Source of the DNA: Dyadobacter sp. NIV53
GTDB lineage: Bacteria > Bacteroidota > Bacteroidia > Cytophagales > Spirosomataceae
DNA length: 64,000 nt
Direction of reading: 5' to 3'
Assembly: GCF_019711195.1 (NCBI RefSeq)
Contig: NZ_CP081299.1
Location: 1,116,001 to 1,180,000, forward strand
Made by a program: the position numbers and the translations under genes. This document shows, in pieces, positions 1 to 9,796 of the stretch. The notes beneath the pieces were generated by a model. It saw only the letters and a list, made by a program, of their open reading frames with translations. It did no database searches and was not told the origin of the DNA. Each line of letters begins with the position of its first letter. The stretch's first letter is position 1.

Positions 1-1
1 C

Positions 2-430
2 TCTAATGACTGGCATCAGGGTTGGTTTGCAAGGGATACCAGGTCTAAAGAAGCGTCACAACTTTATTCCATCCAGCCCCGGTACTATTTTACTCAGAAA
101 GCGCAGCAAAGAAAAGGTAAAGGTGGTAATGGATTATCGGGTTTTTATTCGGGTATCAACCTGGAATATGCGATTTACAGAAGCAGTCACATAGCCGAGA
201 GCATATATGATACCCATATAGACGTTTGGACACCAGAATACACGTTCAAAGTAAATAGAAATTATTTGGGAGCAGGGCCACTGATAGGGGTGCAACAGAG
301 ATTATTCAAAAATGGGTACATTGATTTTAATACTTCATGTAACTGGGGTCCGAGTAAAGAAATGGGATTTACCTATAATGTGATCAGAGTACGTGCAAAC
401 CTGACAGTTGGGTTCAGGTTCGGCTCGTAG
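2..430 (+). CDS. C-terminal part of a probable outer-membrane beta-barrel protein (cut by window edge)
   Basis: An open frame enters from the left edge and stops with TAG at 428-430, giving 142 visible codons. The visible sequence alternates hydrophobic and polar residues, is rich in Tyr, Phe, Gly and Asn, and ends in a strand-like stretch finishing LTVGFRFGS, which looks like the last strands of a beta-barrel. No start is visible. A short ATG-initiated frame at 6-194 overlaps it in another phase but stops early and has no protein-like character, so this frame is preferred. The family cannot be named. A tandem repeat begins 50 bp after the stop. Confidence 0.6.
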   Translation, partial: SNDWHQGWFARDTRSKEASQLYSIQPRYYFTQKAQQRKGKGGNGLSGFYSGINLEYAIYRSSHIAESIYDTHIDVWTPEYTFKVNRNYLGAGPLIGVQQRLFKNGYIDFNTSCNWGPSKEMGFTYNVIRVRANLTVGFRFGS

Positions 431-480
431 GAAAGGCCGGGCATTTTATTAAGGCTATCGTTCAGCCCAGCTGCGCTGTT

Positions 481-560
481 CAGACCGAGTCGCGCAGACC
501 GGGTCGCGTAGACCGCGTCGCGCAGACAGGGTCGCGCAGACCGGGTCGCGCAGACCGGGA
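481..560. repeat. 14-bp tandem repeat, about 5.7 copies
   Basis: Units of consensus CAGACCGGGTCGCG start at 481, 495, 509, 523 and 537, with a partial sixth unit at 551-560. Units 2 and 5 are identical, the others differ by one or two bases. The repeat is far richer in G+C than its surroundings and lies between the stop of the edge gene and the 3' end of the convergent permease. There are no spacers, so it is not a CRISPR array. Confidence 0.9.
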
Positions 561-605
561 ATGCCACTCTACGTTAAACTCATCTTAATCTGTGTGAACC
601 CTTTT

Positions 606-1919
606 TCAACTCAGCAACCAATGCAGCACCATCACACCAGCCAATCCTGTTACCGAAACCAATGTCTCCATAATCGACCAGGTCTTTAAAGTATCCGTCA
701 TTGAAATCTGGAAATATTCCCGAAAAAGCCAGAAACCTGTGTCATTGACATGCGAAAACATCATGCTTCCGGCACCAATACTAAGCACCATCAGGTTGGG
801 ATCTACACCGGTCGAAATAAGTAACGGAGCCACAAAACCGGCAGTGGTAATACCTGATACAGTTGACGATCCCACACAAATCCGGATAAGCGCTGCCATT
901 CCCCAGCCAAGGACGTAAGGATGCAATGTGGAATGTTCCATCATATCAGCGATGGACTGGCTCACTCCCCCATCCGTAAGCACCTGTTTGAAAGCACCCG
1001 CTCCGCCAAAGATCAGAAAAAGCATGGCTACGTCCTTAATGGCGTCAGTTAGTAAATTGGTCACTTCCGGCATAGACTTTCCCTGTCGCAAACCGAGCGT
1101 AAAAGAAGCCAGAATTACGGCCAGAAACATGCTGATGATAGGTTCTCCAATGAAAAGTAAGGTCTCTTTTAACCACGAACCCGTTAAAAACGGGGTTACT
1201 ACCGCACTTGTGCCAATCAGGATCAGTGGAAACAGGAGCGTCAGGAAACTTGTGGTAGTCGATGGCATTTTATCGTGGTTCATCTCCGGTGCGATGAATG
1301 CCGGGTTGGGTAGATTTTTATACTTTTTCAGCGTCGACCCGAAAAGTGCTCCTGATATTAGTATCGCCGGTATAGCAATGATGATTCCATAAAAAAGCGT
1401 CGTACCCATCGATGCGTTGAATTGTTTTAGAATCGCCAGCGGAGCCGGATGAGGCGGCAGATATCCCTGTGTAACCGATAGCGATGCCAACATCGGCAAA
1501 CCAATGTACAGTGCAGGCAACTTGTAACGATATGCCACAGTGATAACCACCGGCGTCAGCAACATAAATCCAACGGAATAGAATAGAGGTAAACCAACAA
1601 TAAACCCGGTTAACATAAATGCCCACCGTGCATTGGAAGTCCCGACCAATTCCATGAGTTTAAAAGCAATTCGTTCAGCAGCGCCGCTTTGTGCAACAAG
1701 TTTGCCCAGCATCGCCCCTAATGCGATGATAGCCGTTATTGAGCCCAATGTGCCTCCGATGCCTTTTTGGATGGAATCAACAATGGTCAGAGCAGGAAGT
1801 CCAAGCGCTAAACCAACACCCACAGTTACGGCTAGAAAAGCAAGAAAGGTGTTTAACCGCACGATAGAAATAAGCACAATCAGTGCTAAAATACCAATGA
1901 GTGTAAAAGCTAAAGACAT
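606..1919 (-). CDS. GntP-family gluconate:H+ symporter-like permease
   Basis: This is an inner-membrane permease of the gluconate permease (GntP/GntT) family, which imports gluconate or related sugar acids with protons. Nearly the whole 437 residues are hydrophobic helices; the N-terminus (MSLAFTLIGILALIVLISIV) and the following GVGLALGLP stretch match the family, as does length (about 440). The frame can also start at a GTG at 1952, adding 11 polar residues, but the ATG at 1919 fits the family N-terminus better. It is a single gene, divergent from the hybrid sensor at 2202 and ending toward the 14-bp repeat. No gluconate kinase or dehydratase lies beside it, so the substrate is inferred from family only. 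Confidence 0.88.
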   Translation of the reverse strand: MSLAFTLIGILALIVLISIVRLNTFLAFLAVTVGVGLALGLPALTIVDSIQKGIGGTLGSITAIIALGAMLGKLVAQSGAAERIAFKLMELVGTSNARWAFMLTGFIVGLPLFYSVGFMLLTPVVITVAYRYKLPALYIGLPMLASLSVTQGYLPPHPAPLAILKQFNASMGTTLFYGIIIAIPAILISGALFGSTLKKYKNLPNPAFIAPEMNHDKMPSTTTSFLTLLFPLILIGTSAVVTPFLTGSWLKETLLFIGEPIISMFLAVILASFTLGLRQGKSMPEVTNLLTDAIKDVAMLFLIFGGAGAFKQVLTDGGVSQSIADMMEHSTLHPYVLGWGMAALIRICVGSSTVSGITTAGFVAPLLISTGVDPNLMVLSIGAGSMMFSHVNDTGFWLFREYFQISMTDTLKTWSIMETLVSVTGLAGVMVLHWLLS

Positions 1920-2201
1920 TCGTTTGTTACCGTTTTTGAAATATCTACTCACCTGAGTTAAGTAGCTAACAAGCCGGAGAATACAACTAATCTACTTAAA
2001 GGTGCTATTTTAGTTTTTTCCCGGTTTCCAATCCGCAGAGTAAAAATCAGATTAAAATGCGATACCGGGAGACGTTGATTGATCTTTTCGAATGTAAAGT
2101 ATTAATATGACCTAAATTGAGTAATTAATGGCTCCTATTACTTGAACGGAAGGCTTCAGTTTGTAAAAAAAACGTAAATTGAGGTCAGGTAAAGTAAAAA
2201 A

Positions 2202-5200
2202 ATGCTAGGTCTGCTCAAAAGATTACTTCTGATTTTAGGCATCACAATTATTCCAGGAAACATTCTGGGGCAGTCCGGTCAATTTCGATTTCTCAAATTA
2301 GATGTCAAAAATGGTTTGTCCAATAACCATCCTACCTGCTTTTTACTTGACAGCCATGGTTTTAGGTGGGTAGGTACCAATTCCGGACTCAACCGGTATG
2401 ATGGTTATAATTTTAAAATATATAAAAACGACCACAGCGATACTACAACTTTACGCAGCAATAGTATCCGAGGCCTTTGGGAAGGGCCGGGAGGTAAAAT
2501 ATGGGTGGGTTCTAACAATGAAAATAGCGTATATGACCCGCTCACCGAGAAATTCTCTGCTCATTCAAGTTCTGAACTAAAAAAACTTGGAATACCACCA
2601 GGTTTTATCCGGATCGTTCATAAACATAAAAACGGAAGTTTCTGGTTTGCACAGGACAACAATGGCTTGTATGTATATCCGTCCGAAGACAGCCACAAAG
2701 CTGTTCACTTACAACACTTTGCAAACGATTCCGGTACAATCTCCACCAACGACATCTCGGCGATAGACCATGACCCGGATGGAAATCTGTGGTTGCTGCA
2801 CAGGAACGGGATTCTGGAAAAGATCAATCCCCAGACGCTGAAAGTCATTTGGCGATCGGATTACCTCGCAACAAAACACAAAAAGAGGCTGCTTAACTAT
2901 GGTATTACTATTGATTCCGATGGTGAATTATGGTTGTATGCGCTACGGGAAAATCTGGGAATCTATCGTTTTAATCCTACTGACCAGTCTTTTAACTTTT
3001 ATAGTAAGGAAAGTGGCAGTCCGCGTTTGAATTCTGATATTATACAAGGAGTGGTGCAGGACAATCAAAAAAGAATCTGGATCGCTGTGGATCACGGCGG
3101 TATAAATCTTATTGATAAAAAAACCGAAACGATCAGGTATATCCTGCCCGATGAAGATGACAAAAACGCAATAAGCCAGAATACGTTTAACGCCATTTAC
3201 AAGGATACAACAGGAGTCATCTGGCTGGGCACTTATAAGGATGGCGTGAATTATTATCATGAAGATATTTTCCGGTTTCCGCTGGTCAAGCACAAGCGGG
3301 CTGATACTGGAAGCCTGCCTTACAATGATATCAACAGATTTCTGGAAGACGAAAAGGGCAATATCTGGATGGGCAGCAACGGCGGAGGGCTCATCTATTA
3401 CGACAGGCAAAAAAATACATACAAGCAGTTCCTTTACAACCCGGCCGATCCTGGCAGCGTGGGAAGCAATGTAATTATCAGCCTGTTTCTTGACCGGAAA
3501 AAGATACTCTGGATCGGCACTTATTTTGGAGGACTGAGCTCGTACGACGGAAAAAAGTTTACCACATACCGGCACAACCCATTGGATCCGGGTAGTTTGT
3601 CGCACCATAGTGTATGGGAAATAATGGAGGATTCGAGGGAAAATCTTTGGATTGGTACCCTCGATGGCGGGCTGGAATTATTAGATCGCAAAACCGGAAA
3701 ATTCACGCATTTCCCTGCCAAAATTCCTAACTCGGTACAAGATGCCTACATCAGTGAAATTACAGAAGACCATCTCGGGAACCTGTGGCTCGGAACCTCA
3801 TTCGGCGTTGATGTCCGGGATATGAAAACAGGTAAGTTCAACAATTATCATCATGATCCGCTCAAACCCGGATCTATCAGTAACAATACCGTTCATGCCA
3901 TTCTGCAGGATTCAAAAAAACGAATATGGATCGGTACACAGGACGGCCTCAATTTGTATGATCCTGTTAAAAAGCAATTCAGTATTTTCAGGCAAAAGGA
4001 CGGCCTTCCACATAATTCAATACTTTCTATTGTAGAAGATGCATCGGGTGATCTGTGGATCGCTACACCGCACGGTTTGGCCAGGGCCCGGGTTTCAGAT
4101 TCAAAAACGGATCTGCATATACAATTCATCAATTATGACGAAAGTGATGGACTGCAGGGATCAGAGTTCACAGAAAATGCGGTACTAAAAACACATAACG
4201 GAGAACTGTATTTTGGTGGTGCAAAAGGTTATAACCACTTCCTGCCCAGCCAGATCCCACCGAAATCCAATTTTGGGAAGGTGGTAATTTCATCACTTTC
4301 GATTTTTAACAAAAAGATACACGTCGGTGATAAGGTCAGTGGCAGCGCTATCGTACTTTCCAAAGCAATATCGGAAACCAAGAAGATTGTATTGCCGCAT
4401 AGTGCTAACATTTTTGCGCTGGACTTTACGGTACTTAACTTATTTCACCCCCAAAAAATCCAGTACATGTACAAACTGGAAGGCTTTAACAAGGATTGGG
4501 TACGGGCAAACGCAACATCCAGAACGGCATCTTATACCAATCTGGATGCGGGAACCTACCTGTTCAGAATAAAGGCTTCCAATGAAAACGGTGACTGGAA
4601 TAATTCAGAGACTTCGCTGCAAATTGTGATACTGCCACCCTGGTGGAATTCCATCATAGCACGGGTATTTTATATTATCCTGTTTGTTGTGTCATTATAT
4701 TTGGCTGGCAGGGCGATACGTAATAAGGAACGGGAAAAGTACCTGATCGAACAGGAACGAAGGGAATCCAGACAGTTGCGGGAAATAAACGATGTAAAAA
4801 TCAAGTTTTTTACCAATATGAGCCATGAGTTCAGAACGCCGCTGACGCTTATTTTGTCTCCCCTGGAAAAAATCCTTAAAGACAGCCCTGAGTCTCCCCA
4901 TCAGAACCAGATGCAGCTTATGCAGCGCAATGCCAAAAGGTTGTTAAACCTGGTCAACCAGTTACTTGACTTTCGAAAGCTCGAAGTCAGTGGTATTAAG
5001 TTCAATCCCACAACCGGTGACATTGTCAGATTCGTGAAAGAAGCGGTATCATCTTTTACTGATATTTCCCAAAAAAAACAGATCGAATTGTCTTTTTATT
5101 CAGACCTGCAAACCCTAAACGCATCGTTTGATGAAGACAAACTTGAAAAAATCCTTTTTAACCTTTTATCCAATTCTTTCAAATTCACTTCTGAAAATGG

Positions 5201-6356
5201 GAAAGTGAATGTTGAACTGAATTATGCCAAATTGCCGGACGCCACTAATGATTCCTGGCTGGAAATAAATGTCCGCGATACTGGTATTGGCATTCCACAA
5301 AATAAAAGAGAGAAGATTTTCGAGAGTTTTTTCCAGAATGACATGCCCGCGTGTCTGCTTAATCAGGGAAGCGGGATTGGGCTCTCTATCACAAAGGAAT
5401 TTGTGAATCTTCATGGCGGGACGATTACTGTAACCAGCGAACCTGGCGAAGGCAGTTGTTTCAAAATAATGCTGCCGGTACTCAACGCAAATTCGGTTGC
5501 CCCACTCCCATTCGAACCCGTTTCAGCTATTGCAGAACCAGTTTCGGAATTGACTTTACCAAACTTGCAAAAGCCCGGGCAAAATCAGGAGTTGCCTGTT
5601 TTGCTATTGGTTGAAGACAATGAAGATTTTCTTTTTTACCTGAAAGACAATCTCAAAGATGTATATAAGATCATAGAAGCCAAAAACGGAGCCGAAGGCT
5701 GGAAAAAAGCCAGCGAATTTATTCCGGATCTTGTTGTAACGGACGTGACCATGCCAGAAATGAACGGTATCGAACTGGTGAGAAAACTTAAGGGAGACGA
5801 ACGAACCTTACATATCCCGATAGTACTGCTGACGGCTAGTACCTCTCCCGACCAGCACCTGGAAGGATACGAACTCGGAATTCATGACTACATAGAAAAG
5901 CCGTTCAATTTTGAGATTCTTCAATACCGGTTATCCAATATCCTGAAACAGCAGGAAACGGCGCGTAAAACATTCAGCCAGCAAATTGCTATTAAAGGAC
6001 GGGATATTGCGATTAGCAGCCGGGACGAAAGTCTGGTCCGGAAAGTAATAGCCCTTGTGGAAGAAAATATTGGCAATCCCGATTTCTCGGTGGATGCACT
6101 CAGCCGGGAAGTAGGAATGAGCAGAATACATTTATACAGAAAGCTCAATGCCATATCCGGTAAAACTCCGGTTGAATTTATTCGTGCCATACGCATGGAA
6201 CGTGCCACAAAGCTTTTGGAACAAAGCCAGCTAAGTATTTCCGAAATCGCTTACCAGGTCGGTTTTAACAACCCCAAATATTTCGCAAGGCAATTTCGCG
6301 AAGAGTTCGGTGAACTTCCATCGGCATATCTCAACAGGAAGAAAAACCGCGATTAA
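2202..6356 (+). CDS. Hybrid two-component system sensor/regulator (propeller-Y_Y_Y-HK-REC-AraC)
   Basis: This 1384-residue protein combines sensor kinase and transcription factor. In order: signal peptide (about 1-23), two-component-regulator propeller repeats (about 25-690, many WIGT/LWIGT motifs), Y_Y_Y domain (about 730-805), one membrane helix (about 810-832), HisKA with phospho-accepting His875 in MSHEFRTPL, HATPase with DTGIGIP and GSGIGLS boxes, receiver domain from about 1133 with acidic pair E1138/D1139 and phospho-accepting Asp1181, and a C-terminal AraC helix-turn-helix (about 1290-1384). In Bacteroidota such proteins bind an oligosaccharide in the periplasm and activate the neighbouring SusC/SusD genes. 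The susC homologue starts 297 bp downstream on the same strand, with a direct-repeat candidate operator between, so local regulation is likely. The ligand is not deducible. Confidence 0.95.
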   Translation: MLGLLKRLLLILGITIIPGNILGQSGQFRFLKLDVKNGLSNNHPTCFLLDSHGFRWVGTNSGLNRYDGYNFKIYKNDHSDTTTLRSNSIRGLWEGPGGKIWVGSNNENSVYDPLTEKFSAHSSSELKKLGIPPGFIRIVHKHKNGSFWFAQDNNGLYVYPSEDSHKAVHLQHFANDSGTISTNDISAIDHDPDGNLWLLHRNGILEKINPQTLKVIWRSDYLATKHKKRLLNYGITIDSDGELWLYALRENLGIYRFNPTDQSFNFYSKESGSPRLNSDIIQGVVQDNQKRIWIAVDHGGINLIDKKTETIRYILPDEDDKNAISQNTFNAIYKDTTGVIWLGTYKDGVNYYHEDIFRFPLVKHKRADTGSLPYNDINRFLEDEKGNIWMGSNGGGLIYYDRQKNTYKQFLYNPADPGSVGSNVIISLFLDRKKILWIGTYFGGLSSYDGKKFTTYRHNPLDPGSLSHHSVWEIMEDSRENLWIGTLDGGLELLDRKTGKFTHFPAKIPNSVQDAYISEITEDHLGNLWLGTSFGVDVRDMKTGKFNNYHHDPLKPGSISNNTVHAILQDSKKRIWIGTQDGLNLYDPVKKQFSIFRQKDGLPHNSILSIVEDASGDLWIATPHGLARARVSDSKTDLHIQFINYDESDGLQGSEFTENAVLKTHNGELYFGGAKGYNHFLPSQIPPKSNFGKVVISSLSIFNKKIHVGDKVSGSAIVLSKAISETKKIVLPHSANIFALDFTVLNLFHPQKIQYMYKLEGFNKDWVRANATSRTASYTNLDAGTYLFRIKASNENGDWNNSETSLQIVILPPWWNSIIARVFYIILFVVSLYLAGRAIRNKEREKYLIEQERRESRQLREINDVKIKFFTNMSHEFRTPLTLILSPLEKILKDSPESPHQNQMQLMQRNAKRLLNLVNQLLDFRKLEVSGIKFNPTTGDIVRFVKEAVSSFTDISQKKQIELSFYSDLQTLNASFDEDKLEKILFNLLSNSFKFTSENGKVNVELNYAKLPDATNDSWLEINVRDTGIGIPQNKREKIFESFFQNDMPACLLNQGSGIGLSITKEFVNLHGGTITVTSEPGEGSCFKIMLPVLNANSVAPLPFEPVSAIAEPVSELTLPNLQKPGQNQELPVLLLVEDNEDFLFYLKDNLKDVYKIIEAKNGAEGWKKASEFIPDLVVTDVTMPEMNGIELVRKLKGDERTLHIPIVLLTASTSPDQHLEGYELGIHDYIEKPFNFEILQYRLSNILKQQETARKTFSQQIAIKGRDIAISSRDESLVRKVIALVEENIGNPDFSVDALSREVGMSRIHLYRKLNAISGKTPVEFIRAIRMERATKLLEQSQLSISEIAYQVGFNNPKYFARQFREEFGELPSAYLNRKKNRD

Positions 6357-6405
6357 TCCTTTTGCTTCCTGCATCGGCCTCAATTAAGTCCATAAAAATC
6401 CTTCA

Positions 6406-6449
6406 TGTAACTTTTGATACCATACAATGTAACATTTGTACCCTACAAA
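6406..6449 (+). promoter_or_regulatory. Candidate operator: two 22-bp imperfect direct repeats upstream of the SusC gene
   Basis: Two adjacent units, 6406-6427 and 6428-6449, both begin TGTAAC, then have TTTTG or ATTTG, then TACC or TACCC, and end in TACAA. With one base of slippage in the second half they agree at nearly all positions. A 22-bp period places both on the same DNA face, as expected for a dimeric AraC-type regulator. The obvious binder is the hybrid regulator encoded just upstream. Seen: the repeat; inferred: the role. Confidence 0.55.
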
Positions 6450-6464
6450 ATCCTGTGTACTTCT

Positions 6465-6472
6465 TATTTTTG
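6465..6472 (+). promoter_or_regulatory. Candidate -7 box for the SusC/SusD operon
   Basis: TATTTTTG matches the Bacteroidota -7 consensus TANNTTTG. No TTTG or TTG lies at the usual 19-21 bp upstream; the nearest TTTG (6435-6438) is 26 bp away and inside the second operator repeat. A weak -33 region next to an activator site suits an activator-dependent promoter. It implies a leader of about 175 nt before 6654. Confidence 0.4.
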
Positions 6473-6653
6473 CGACAATAAATGTATTTAGAATATTATT
6501 TTACACAAACACGTATAATCAGTATATTATTCCGAATTAAACCTATTATCAGAATATTTATACATATATCAATTTGAAGTCAAAATTAAATACATTCTAT
6601 AATTTACCCTTTACCTATAATACCAAATTCTTTTACCTAACTAATTTAATCTT

Positions 6654-9600
6654 ATGAAAACACATGTATTAAGCTTGCTGTTACTGCTAAGCTTTTCGGG
6701 AGTCTATGCACAGACACAGATTTCCGGAAAAGTATTGGGCGGAGCAGGTAACCCTCCTCTCCCGGGTGTTACTGTTGTTATTAAAGGAACAAAAACCGGT
6801 ACTACCACCGATTCGGAAGGAAAATTCAGTATTGCCGCTGCCGGGGCAAACACTATCCTGACTGTTTCTTATATCGGTTTTGTAAAACAGGAAATCGAAG
6901 TAGGTAACAAAACGTACGTTGACATTACGCTACTTGAAGATGCAACCTCACTTTCAGAAGTTGTGGTAACTGCGCTTGGTATCCAGAGAGAGAAAAAATC
7001 TTTGGGCTATGCGATACAGGAGATTTCAGGCTCAGTATTATCAGATGCCAAAGAAACCAATCTTGCGAATGCTTTTACCGGTAAAGTAGCAGGTCTGCAG
7101 GTAGTTCGTTCAAGTAACGGTGCCGGCGGATCTTCCAAGATCGTGTTACGTGGAAATACTTCTCTTACAGGAAGCAATCAGCCGCTTATTGTTGTGGATG
7201 GTATTCCGATTGACAACTTCACAGGAACCACTGAAAACGGTTACTGGGGAGCAGGGCTGGATCTGGGTAACGGCCTTGGAGACATCAGTGCCGAGGATAT
7301 TGAAACGATGAGTGTACTGAAAGGGCCATCTGCCGCTGCATTGTACGGTTCCAGAGCTGGTAACGGGGTAATCCTGATCACTACTAAATCCGGACGCAGG
7401 CAACCGGGCCTTGGTATTACCTTTTCTTCCACATTGGGAAGCGAAAGTATTTTTATCAAACCCGAACTCCAGAATTCCTTCGGACAGGGTACCGAAAATA
7501 TTTTCAACGCAATGAGCACCACAAGCTGGGGCCCAAAGGCAGAGGGACAAACTGTTACTAATTGGGATAGTACACAAGCTCCGCTGACTATTCATGACAA
7601 CGTGAGCCAGTTTCTAAGAGCAGGTTCCAGTCAGAATTACAGCCTTGGCCTTCAGCAGCAATACGGTTCAACGGCGGTTTTTGCATCTCTTAATTACCTG
7701 GAAGACAAAAGCATTATCCCGGGCAACAAACTCACCCGCCTCAATTTTACTTCAAAAGCTACCACCCACTTTGGTAAAGACAGCCGCTGGACGAGCGATG
7801 TAAAAATGTCATACAATAATACTTCCGGTTATAACAGGCCAATTAACGGCAGGGATAACAGCAGTGTGTTCGTACTATATATGTTGCCAAGAAGCCTTGA
7901 CATTGCCGATTTTAGTGCCGGTACCAACCAATTTGGAAACATGTTGTGGTATCCGGGCGCTCCTGGTTCACAATCAAATCCTTACTGGCTAAGTAAATAC
8001 AACCTCAATAATGATTCAAGAAACCGTTTCATCATGAACGGGTCGTTGAAATATGCATTTACCGACTGGCTGGATGCAGAGGTGAAGGCCGGAGGGGATT
8101 TGTATACCACCAATACGGAAAGTAAAACCTACGCAGGCGGGCCTCTTTCCAATTCTTATTCTATGGGCAAGCAAACTTTCAGCGAAACCAATTATAGCGC
8201 CTTGATCAAAGGTAGAAAAGATGAGGTAATAGGATTGCTTGGAGGTACATTCACACTGGGTGGTAACCTGATGCAACAGAAATACAGCTCATTAACAGTA
8301 AATACCGGTGCTCTGGAAGTTCCAAACCTCTTCACGCCTACCAACGCTGCGGGTGCTCCTTCTGTTTGGCCGGGTTACAGCCGTAAAAAAATCAATTCCA
8401 TATATGGTTCGTTGGGCTTAAATTATGGCGGATGGATATTTCTTGATGTAACAGCCCGTAACGACTGGTCATCTGCTTTGATTGAAGAAAACCGTTCGTA
8501 TTTCTACCCTTCGTACAGTCTGTCCTATGTATTTTCGGATATGCTGGATAAAATGGGAACCAGTTTGCCGCAATGGTTCAATTATGCGAAACTGCGCGGA
8601 TCTTATGCTACAGTGGGTAATGACCTTGCTCCGTATCAGTTATACAATGGTTATAACATTTCCAAAGATCCACTGAGTAATACGATCGCTGTAAGACAAT
8701 CACTTCTGAAAGATTCAGGCGTAAAAAGCGAACTGATCAAAAACCTGGAACTGGGAGCAGAACTGAAATTCTTCAATAACAGGTTAAGACTCGATTTCAC
8801 CTGGTATAAATCCAATGCAACACGTCAGCTGATCGACATTCCAATGGATCCGATGAGCGGGTATTCCAGCATGAAAGTGAATGCTGGAAATATCCAGAAC
8901 AAAGGGATAGAGATCATGGCAGACCTGGGTATCCTGACCAACCCTAACTCGGTTAACTGGAATGTAACGGCCAATTTCTCCAAAAATGAAAACAAGATCA
9001 TTGACATTGCCAGTGGTTTGGGTGTAAATGAATACCAGCTGGGCGCGTTTGATGATTTATTTATCAGAGCAACAACCGATGGTTTGTATGGTGATATTTA
9101 CGGAACCAAATTCCTTCGCGTTAAAGATGAAGCCAGCCCTTATTTTGGAAAAATGCTGCTTACGGCTGCCGGGCTTCCACAACGCGATGCAACCGTTCAG
9201 AAGCTGGGAAATCAGCAAGCCAAAGGACTGCTGGGTATTTCCAACAATTTTTCATACAAAGGAGTTGGTTTGTCTTTCCTGATTGATGCACGCCTGGGCG
9301 GTGAAATATTCTCAGCCTCTAACGTAGGGCTACAAGGTGCCGGTGCAGCCGCTGTTACTGCTCCTGGTGGAGAAAGGCCTGAATTTGTAGTTGATGGTGT
9401 TGTTTTGGGAGAGGGAGGAACCCCAACCCCAAATACAGAACCTGTAACGCAGCAGCAATACTGGGGTACAGTTGCTACCCTGAATAACCTGGGTGTTGGC
9501 GAAGCTTACATATATGATGCTACCAATGTGAGGCTAAGAAATGTAATGCTAAGCTATAGCCTTCCGAAAAAATTGCTTGGTAGTACCTTTCAAAAAGCAA

Positions 9601-9761
9601 AAATCAGCGCATCCTGTAACAACGTATGGATGATATCAAGTCACCTGAACGGGATAGATCCGGAGTCTGTTTTCGCCACCGGCACCAATGCTGTTGGATT
9701 TGAAAACGGAGCATTTCCTACCATGCGCTCTTTCCTTTTCTCGGTTACACTGGGTTTCTAA
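6654..9761 (+). CDS. SusC/RagA-family TonB-dependent outer-membrane transporter
   Basis: This 1035-residue outer-membrane transporter imports a ligand delivered by its SusD partner, using TonB energy. The signal peptide covers about 1-19 (cleavage before QTQISG). A carboxypeptidase-regulatory-like domain follows (about 22-105, with LPGVTVVIKGT and GKFSI motifs), then the SEVVVTALG segment typical of SusC proteins, the plug (about 110-220, with LIVVDGIPID and LKGPSAAALYGSRAGNGVI), and the barrel ending in FSVTLGF, an aromatic C-terminus. The length is normal. The SusD gene follows after 35 bp, so they are one operon. It lacks the N-terminal signalling extension seen in transporters tied to sigma/anti-sigma pairs, consistent with control by the upstream hybrid sensor. 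Confidence 0.96.
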   Translation: MKTHVLSLLLLLSFSGVYAQTQISGKVLGGAGNPPLPGVTVVIKGTKTGTTTDSEGKFSIAAAGANTILTVSYIGFVKQEIEVGNKTYVDITLLEDATSLSEVVVTALGIQREKKSLGYAIQEISGSVLSDAKETNLANAFTGKVAGLQVVRSSNGAGGSSKIVLRGNTSLTGSNQPLIVVDGIPIDNFTGTTENGYWGAGLDLGNGLGDISAEDIETMSVLKGPSAAALYGSRAGNGVILITTKSGRRQPGLGITFSSTLGSESIFIKPELQNSFGQGTENIFNAMSTTSWGPKAEGQTVTNWDSTQAPLTIHDNVSQFLRAGSSQNYSLGLQQQYGSTAVFASLNYLEDKSIIPGNKLTRLNFTSKATTHFGKDSRWTSDVKMSYNNTSGYNRPINGRDNSSVFVLYMLPRSLDIADFSAGTNQFGNMLWYPGAPGSQSNPYWLSKYNLNNDSRNRFIMNGSLKYAFTDWLDAEVKAGGDLYTTNTESKTYAGGPLSNSYSMGKQTFSETNYSALIKGRKDEVIGLLGGTFTLGGNLMQQKYSSLTVNTGALEVPNLFTPTNAAGAPSVWPGYSRKKINSIYGSLGLNYGGWIFLDVTARNDWSSALIEENRSYFYPSYSLSYVFSDMLDKMGTSLPQWFNYAKLRGSYATVGNDLAPYQLYNGYNISKDPLSNTIAVRQSLLKDSGVKSELIKNLELGAELKFFNNRLRLDFTWYKSNATRQLIDIPMDPMSGYSSMKVNAGNIQNKGIEIMADLGILTNPNSVNWNVTANFSKNENKIIDIASGLGVNEYQLGAFDDLFIRATTDGLYGDIYGTKFLRVKDEASPYFGKMLLTAAGLPQRDATVQKLGNQQAKGLLGISNNFSYKGVGLSFLIDARLGGEIFSASNVGLQGAGAAAVTAPGGERPEFVVDGVVLGEGGTPTPNTEPVTQQQYWGTVATLNNLGVGEAYIYDATNVRLRNVMLSYSLPKKLLGSTFQKAKISASCNNVWMISSHLNGIDPESVFATGTNAVGFENGAFPTMRSFLFSVTLGF

Positions 9762-9796
9762 TTCACCAATCAGGCTATTAAAAGATATTAATTAAT

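Noticed and set aside
481..560. 14-bp repeat as a CRISPR array
   Set aside because: Units are directly adjacent with no spacers, and are too short.
1920..1952. GTG start for the gluconate permease
   Set aside because: It adds eleven polar residues not seen in the family; the ATG at 1919 begins the first membrane helix properly.
2943..3608. Open frame of 221 codons on the - strand
   Set aside because: It lies inside the propeller region of the hybrid sensor; the real protein is clear on the other strand.
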